A stretch of 64,000 nucleotides of DNA from Physcomitrium patens (taxonomy: Eukaryota; Streptophyta; Bryopsida; Funariales; Funariaceae). The stretch lies in the NCBI RefSeq assembly GCF_000002425.4, contig NC_037267.1, positions 6,585,396 to 6,649,395 of the forward strand, given 5' to 3'. How positions within the stretch are numbered: position 1 is the first letter of the stretch; every line of letters begins with the position of its first letter. The notes beneath the pieces were generated by a model. That model ran no database searches. It was not told the DNA's origin and saw only the letters and a program-made list of their open reading frames with translations. The position numbers and the translations under genes are program-made. Shown one piece after another: positions 59,830 to 64,000 of the stretch.

Positions 59830-60047
59830 CAATATTGGTTTAGAAGAGGGTACTTCGCAACCTCTAAAATACCTTAAGAGCTTGAAGAAAAGGGGTAATC
59901 CACTCTCTCCAAGAAGAATAAGACTCCAATATTGTAACAAAAGAAGTATCAGTTTAGAGGAGGGTAATCCATAACGTCTAAAATGCTAGTATACCTTCAA
60001 GTAGAGTGGTAATCCATACTCTAGCAAGGAAGAAACTAACTCTGATA
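59830..60047 (-). ncRNA. duplicated branched leader RNA of element B
   Basis: Two tandem units. Near-LTR unit 59,947-60,047: closing stem TATCAG/CTGATA, hairpins TAGAGT/ACTCTA (60,002-60,023) and TTTAGA/TCTAAA (59,953-59,982), both with GGTAATCC (GGATTACC on the element strand) in the loop. Distal unit 59,830-59,934: closing stem CAATATTGG/CCAATATTG, hairpin TTTAGA/TCTAAA and a second GGTAATCC. Stems differ from element A while pairing is kept. Confidence 0.6.
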
Positions 60048-60058
60048 TAGGAGATGAG

Positions 60059-60072
60059 TTCAGTCTCGACAA
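60059..60072 (-). other. self-primer binding site of element B
   Basis: On the minus strand TTGTCGAGACTGAA lies 2 nt (GT) inside the 5' LTR. It is the 14-nt reverse complement of the predicted mRNA start in the 3' LTR. The sequence has nothing in common with the element A site, but the position and relationship are the same. Confidence 0.68.
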
Positions 60073-60253
60073 ACTATCACGGACACAAAAATACAGGCTC
60101 GAGATCTAACAAGAAGTTCAAGAAGAACTGGCAAGAACTAGATTAATCAGATGAATACAAGAACAACACCAGAGAGGTGAGCTAGAGCTCCAAGAGATGT
60201 GTTCTCGAGATTGAAGAACTCTTCAACCTCGATTCCAATATATACTCCTATTT

Positions 60254-60495
60254 AGGAAGCTTCTCAAGCAACTTCTACCAACTAGGAAGCTTTTCAAGCG
60301 ACTTCCACTAATTAGGAAGCTTTTCAAGCAACTTCCACCAATTAAGAAGCTTTTCAAGCAACTTCTACCAACTAGGAAGCTTCTCAAGCAACTTCCACCA
60401 ACTAGAAAGCTTCTCAAGCGACTTCCACCAATTAGAAAGCTTCTCAAGCAACTTCCACTAACTAAAAAGCTTCTCAAGTAACTTCTACCAACTAA
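60254..60495. repeat. 30-bp minisatellite in B 5' LTR (eight units)
   Basis: Eight full copies and one partial of the same GAAGCTT(C/T)-centred unit as in the 3' LTR, which has nine. The change in copy number since insertion shows the array is unstable. Confidence 0.95.
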
Positions 60496-60513
60496 GAAGC
60501 TTCTAGAAGGTTC
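60496..60513. promoter_or_regulatory. perfect four-unit heat-shock-element pattern in B 5' LTR
   Basis: GAAGCTTCTAGAAGGTTC: GAA, TTC, GAA, TTC with exact 2-bp spacers. Further TTCTAGAAGGTT and CTAGAAGGTTC copies follow within 60 bp, on the upstream side of U3. Confidence 0.65.
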
Positions 60514-60581
60514 CAGAGATTTGCTTCTAGAAGGTTTTAGAAACTTGTCTCTAGAAGGTTCTAAGGACTATGTCCTTAACA

Positions 60582-60586
60582 TAATC
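60582..60586. repeat. target-site duplication of element B, upper copy
   Basis: TAATC, the partner of 46,685-46,689. Confidence 0.88.
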
Positions 60587-61560
60587 AATACATCCATAAT
60601 GATCCATTTTTTTTCTTCACAAATAGAATTAGAGTTCTTACTAGAGATTTAGAATGACATATAAAATTTTTGGCTAGATTCTCTTTAATATACTTCTTGA
60701 GTTCTGTCAACTCATTTTGTAATAAATTATAGATTGGTCCAAATGGTGGTTGTGCTCTTTCTTGAAGGTCAATTTAGCAGCCATAGAGATGATGTTTTGG
60801 AAGAGTATCCATATTTTTTTTTTCTTAAATACATCTTGAAATTCTTGATATTGGCTTGGAAAGCCGCTTAAAGTCTTTGCACCATTAAAAATAAATGTGG
60901 CATAAATGACATAAGATGATCTTTTGTAACATGCAAGAAAGCTCTTATACATACAAACATAGGTTTAATTGTATTAGACTTGTGATTTTATACTTGATTA
61001 ATTATATTCTTAGTTATATTTTTAGAAAAGTTGAAAATACAAGAAATCTAATCTATTCAAGGATTGTACTTTTTTAACAACAATAAGCCTAAAATGATTG
61101 GATTAGAAGGAGATCTAATGATATTAAATGCCACAAAGCTATTATAACCATTAGTTATTATTTCTATAAGAAGGATTTTGTGAGTAATATTTTTAAAAGA
61201 TAATGAATGACCATCTATGATTTCTATACTGAACAAGTTTAGTTTTCGTCACTAAAGATATGCTAAGACTTTTAATAAATTCTTCATCTAAGAAACATAT
61301 TAAGACTCTTGAATCTAACAAGGTAGAGGCTTTGTAATATTTAGGTCATAAAATAATATTTAATATAAAACAAGGAGAAGGTTCTTACGAGAGAATACGA
61401 CCTTTATGAGGTATTGTACAAGGTTCCAACCGCACAATCCCTATTGTAACTAGACAAACTTGTTTTTTAATATATTGTCTTCTTTGAAATTTATACTTCT
61501 CATTTTATAATTGTGTCGCTTCTTTGTATGATATTGAGTAGTGTGCTTAGGTACTCCATA
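60587..61560 (-). pseudogene. RT start and protease relic of element E
   Basis: Continuation of E pol above element B. The part at 60,600-60,720 matches the phrase before VDYRGLNK; 60,707-60,952 matches the protease-RT link (FPSQYQEFQDVF, as in A); about 61,200-61,400 matches protease with the catalytic motif decayed. Confidence 0.82.
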
Positions 61561-62434
61561 ATATAAGCACAATCCTTCCTAACGGTGATGAACTTTTTTT
61601 TGCTCAATAAGAGGTTTAAAACATACTACATCAATTTATATATCCTCTACTTCAGAATATATGTGTTAAAGAGGCATTGATATTGCTATTCAATTATAGT
61701 AATATTGAGGCCTACTTGTTCAACTCTCATATTAAAATTTGAAAAGTCAATTGTCACACTTTACATCAAAGTCAATTACTTGATTTAATATTTGAGGATC
61801 ATATAAGTTGAATATCAATTTCTCTACCTTATATTGTAATCCATAGAGAAATTGGCTAATAAGTAGAGTATCATCTCATTTGATATTAATTGCAAGTTAT
61901 CAAAATTTTGAATCATATAATATTATGGATTGATTGCCTTATCGTAAAATATGGATCTTATTCGTTACAACACATGTTGGATCATGTTTTTTATATATGG
62001 ATCAAAATTCTGCTAAAAAAAACCTCTAAATTATCTTATATTGGATCTTATTGTTCAAAAAAAGATGAAAACCATGATAATATTGAACCTCAAAGAAATA
62101 TACCAATGAATTTAACTTGTGATCATGGAGTTAGAAGTTCAATCAGAAGTTGTACTTGATTGATAAATCCTTGAAACTTAGATCTTATGCCATAAAACTT
62201 CTCAAGCATGACAACTCTTGGTTCTCTAGTATCGAAAGGATGTTCCACCTTAAGAAAAGGGACATGATTGGGTGTAAATATTGAAGCATCTCCAATCATA
62301 TCTATATCTTTACTTCATGTCATTCTTGTTGTTATTTGTGGTGGTAAATTAAGTTGATGCATCGGAAGTATTAATTCTTTTAATTGCTCTTACATTTGTA
62401 CGATTGCACTCTTCATTTTAAGAAGCTCTGCCAT
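61561..62434 (-). pseudogene. gag relic of element E
   Basis: Start ATG at 62,434 (MAELLKMKS, as MAELVEMKS in A). The capsid region and a zinc-knuckle remnant follow in broken frames full of nonsense codons. Confidence 0.82.
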
Positions 62435-62644
62435 AATAATACTTAAAAAATAAATATCTAATATTGCTCAAGACAAGCAAAAGAAGGGATTTAAAAATAA
62501 AGAAGATATTAAGAATAATATTAGTTTAGAAGAGGATAATCTGTAACTTCTAATATGCTTATGTCTTATCAAGAGAAAGGGATAATCCGCTCTTAATGAA
62601 AAAAAGACAAAGCTCTAATATTGTAAGTGTACTCTTGTTAATCT
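62435..62644 (-). ncRNA. decayed leader and self-primer site of element E
   Basis: Matches the element A leader. The closing stem is AATATTAG/CTAATATT, still paired, and both GGATTACC loops are recognisable (GGATAATC, GGGATAATCC). The primer site reads TTAACAAGAGT, one base from A. Confidence 0.6.
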
Positions 62645-62842
62645 ATCAAAGACATGAATTGGAAGAAGATTCATAAACTTGAAAAATTTGTGTCAAAGGA
62701 AAAGTAACAAAATAGCAATAAAATAGTATGTATACTAAAAGAAAACTAAAAAAGCTATTGCAAAAAGATAAGAAAATTAGACATTCTTAAATCTAGACTA
62801 AAAGGAAGAAAGGAATTGACAAGAGTAAAGAAGGCTTCACTC

Positions 62843-62897
<55 letters not shown>

Positions 62898-63022
62898 TAT
62901 ATTATTTAACTAAGAGCTACGTTGTGATATTCTATAGGACCTCTAATATGTGTTGACTTTATAAGATACATGTCTTAGCTTACAAGGCAAGTTTTCTATA
63001 TATGCGCCACATAGTTAGCTTG
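62645..63022 (-). mobile_element. 5' LTR of element E, interrupted by element D
   Basis: The R/U5 and lower U3 parts match the element A LTR up to the segment AGTTAGCTTG, where element D begins. The rest must lie beyond the window. The TATA box has expanded into a long (TA)n run. Confidence 0.83.
62849..62892. repeat. (TA)n run grown from the TATA box of E 5' LTR
   Basis: About 21 TA units at the place where element A has TATATATA, upstream of the conserved GAGTGAAG palindrome arm. A clear case of a promoter motif seeding a microsatellite. Confidence 0.9.
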
Positions 63023-63560
63023 TGTCAAGGACAAGAACTCGATGAAAGCTAAAGAGTAAGTGAGACTTTTCTCAAAGAAATAGGACAAAATAGAATAATG
63101 TATATTAAGAAAGAAATTAGAATGGCTATTGCCAAAATACAAGAAAACTAGAGACCCTTGAAACTAGACTAGAAGCAAGAAAGGAGTTGACAAGAGTGAA
63201 GAGGGCTTCACTCTTGCCTCTATATATACTATCTAACTAGAAGCCACATGGCGATGTTCTATAAGACCTCCAATATATGTTGACTTTCTAGGCCACATGC
63301 CTTTGCTTACAAGGCAAGTTTTCTATGGATGGACCACGTAGTTAGCTTGTTCTTTAAGCTTCCAACATGTGTGGCACATGGCTAACTTGTTGACCAAGTT
63401 TTTAGCCTAAAAGTCAACTATAGACTCTTATAAAGTCAAAGCAGCATCTATGAAGCTTCTAAGAAGCTTCTCTAGAAGATATTACACAATTAACCTACTT
63501 TTATCTACTTTTACATACTTTTATCTATTCATATAGGTAATTATATGTATGTCCGTGACA
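63023..63560 (-). mobile_element. 3' LTR of element D
   Basis: 538 bp from TGTCAAGG to CCGTGACA on the plus strand, the reverse complement of a family-1 LTR. GAAGCTTC palindromes, TATA box and start-site palindrome are intact. Confidence 0.92.
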
Positions 63561-63601
63561 TTATCTCCCCTTCTAGGGACGAGTTCCACGAGGAGCGGTG
63601 A

Positions 63602-64000
63602 TTATATATTGAGAAAATCTAATATGCGGCGAATTGTATTTGCTACATACTCTGATCTTTGTTCTCTTCGAAGATAGTTGATGGGTCCTCTTAGCCATCG
63701 ATAGTGTCCCATTCCAGGGCGAGAAGACCACCCTGTTATTTGATCACTGTTGAGGCCTTCATAACTTCCTTCAAATAATATATTTGAAATACCATCAGGA
63801 GTCGTTCCTATCTCCAATAATATCACCAAACATCGAGAATCTCTTCCAAGGTCGTGATACCAAATGCGTTGTATCTCACCATCTATTCGAGGAAGAACAT
63901 GTCGTTCTTGAGGATCTTCATCTCGGTTGCGTCGTCTTGAAGGTTGTGACAATCGCAATGTCTCATCCGGTAAGTTAGCAAACGAAGGTTCTTGAGTTGA
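63602..64000 (-). CDS. ORF3 of element D, running off the window
   Basis: Open from the window edge to TAA at 63,602. Over 119 residues it differs from element A ORF3 only by N/D and three V/I changes. The start lies beyond 64,000. Its integrity next to the decayed E copy marks D as a young insertion. Confidence 0.85.
   Translation of the reverse strand, partial: STQEPSFANLPDETLRLSQPSRRRNRDEDPQERHVLPRIDGEIQRIWYHDLGRDSRCLVILLEIGTTPDGISNILFEGSYEGLNSDQITGWSSRPGMGHYRWLRGPINYLRREQRSEYVANTIRRILDFLNI

Larger units (their letters stand above)
46690..60581 (-). mobile_element. family-2 chromovirus (element B), interrupted by element A
   Basis: Minus-strand Ty3/gypsy element of about 7.56 kb once element A and its duplication are removed. 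LTRs at 60,075-60,581 and 46,690-47,202, 5-bp duplication taatc. Interior: primer site, duplicated structured leader, gag (split by solo LTR G1), protease, RT-RNase H, integrase, chromodomain, ORF3, polypurine tract. Protein wording is close to family 1 but the LTRs are unrelated in sequence. It carries several nonsense codons and a frameshift, so it is dead, but it is younger than E. Confidence 0.93.
60075..60581 (-). mobile_element. 5' LTR of element B (family 2)
   Basis: 507 bp bounded by TATCA and TAACA on the plus strand (TGTTA...TGATA on the element strand). Carries eight 30-bp units, the four-unit heat-shock pattern and a TATA box. It has an extra 24-bp segment relative to the 3' LTR. 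Confidence 0.92.
41718..63022 (-). mobile_element. decayed family-1 chromovirus (element E), host of the nest
   Basis: The oldest layer of the nest. Minus-strand order: 5' LTR (about 62,645-63,022, cut by element D), leader, gag (to about 61,550), protease (about 61,200-61,400), RT start (60,587-60,950), then interruption by element B (46,690-60,581), RT (46,162-46,684), RNase H (45,783-45,998), interruption by solo LTR G2, integrase (43,600-44,254), chromodomain, ORF3 (about 42,305-42,728), 3' LTR (41,718-42,262). The pieces align segment by segment with element A. Decay is mainly G-to-A and C-to-T. Confidence 0.85.
63023..64000 (-). mobile_element. family-1 chromovirus (element D), partial
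   Basis: 3' LTR (63,023-63,560) plus ORF3, inserted in the 5' LTR of element E and continuing out of the window. Its R region and TATA palindrome match A closely, but part of U5 (63,040-63,110) differs, so it is a subfamily. Confidence 0.9.

Noticed and set aside
60254..60495. CRISPR-like array of 30-bp repeats
   Set aside because: Units are directly abutting with no spacers, in a plant LTR.

Overview
This window is plant nuclear DNA. It holds one complete, expressed-looking gene, a TOPLESS-type co-repressor split into 25 coding exons. Downstream lies a deep nest of Ty3/gypsy LTR retrotransposons. The plant call rests on the TOPLESS protein, whose N-terminal numbering matches Arabidopsis TPL, and on the intron-rich gene. 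A bryophyte, most likely a moss, is my best guess: the chromoviruses have a fungal-like RT (as described for moss chromoviruses), introns are short (about 100-600 bp), and (TA)n microsatellites are frequent. A lycophyte or another bryophyte is not excluded.

Layout. 1-13,200: gene-free DNA, nearly devoid of CpG, with microsatellites. 13,500-15,191: GC-richer promoter and 5' leader. 15,192-24,199: TOPLESS coding region. 24,200-24,760: probable 3' UTR. 24,760-27,030: AT-rich, nothing recognised. 27,030-30,112: decayed chromovirus M. 30,113-37,290: a second, more distant decayed gypsy element (K) with a solo LTR inside. 37,290-41,717: AT-rich unassigned DNA with a T-rich minisatellite. 41,718-64,000: the nest. 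Decayed element E (family 1, minus strand) was broken by element B (family 2, minus strand; TSD taatc). B was broken by nearly intact element A (family 1, plus strand, 49,128-55,457; TSD gtacc/atacc). E also received a solo LTR (G2), B another (G1), and E's 5' LTR was hit by element D, which runs off the window.

The two chromovirus families share one plan: LTR, a 2-nt spacer, a primer site complementary to the predicted mRNA 5' end, a structured leader, gag with a zinc knuckle, pro-pol in the -1 frame, a chromodomain at the end of pol, a further small ORF (ORF3), a polypurine tract and the LTR. The main signals are: (i) self-priming geometry like fungal Tf1 in two families with unrelated primer sequences; (ii) a conserved branched leader RNA with base-pair covariation, duplicated in B; (iii) the unrecognised ORF3, present in A, B, D and E; (iv) heat-shock-element-like arrays in the LTRs of three families. 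All were read by eye; no alignment, folding or database search was run.
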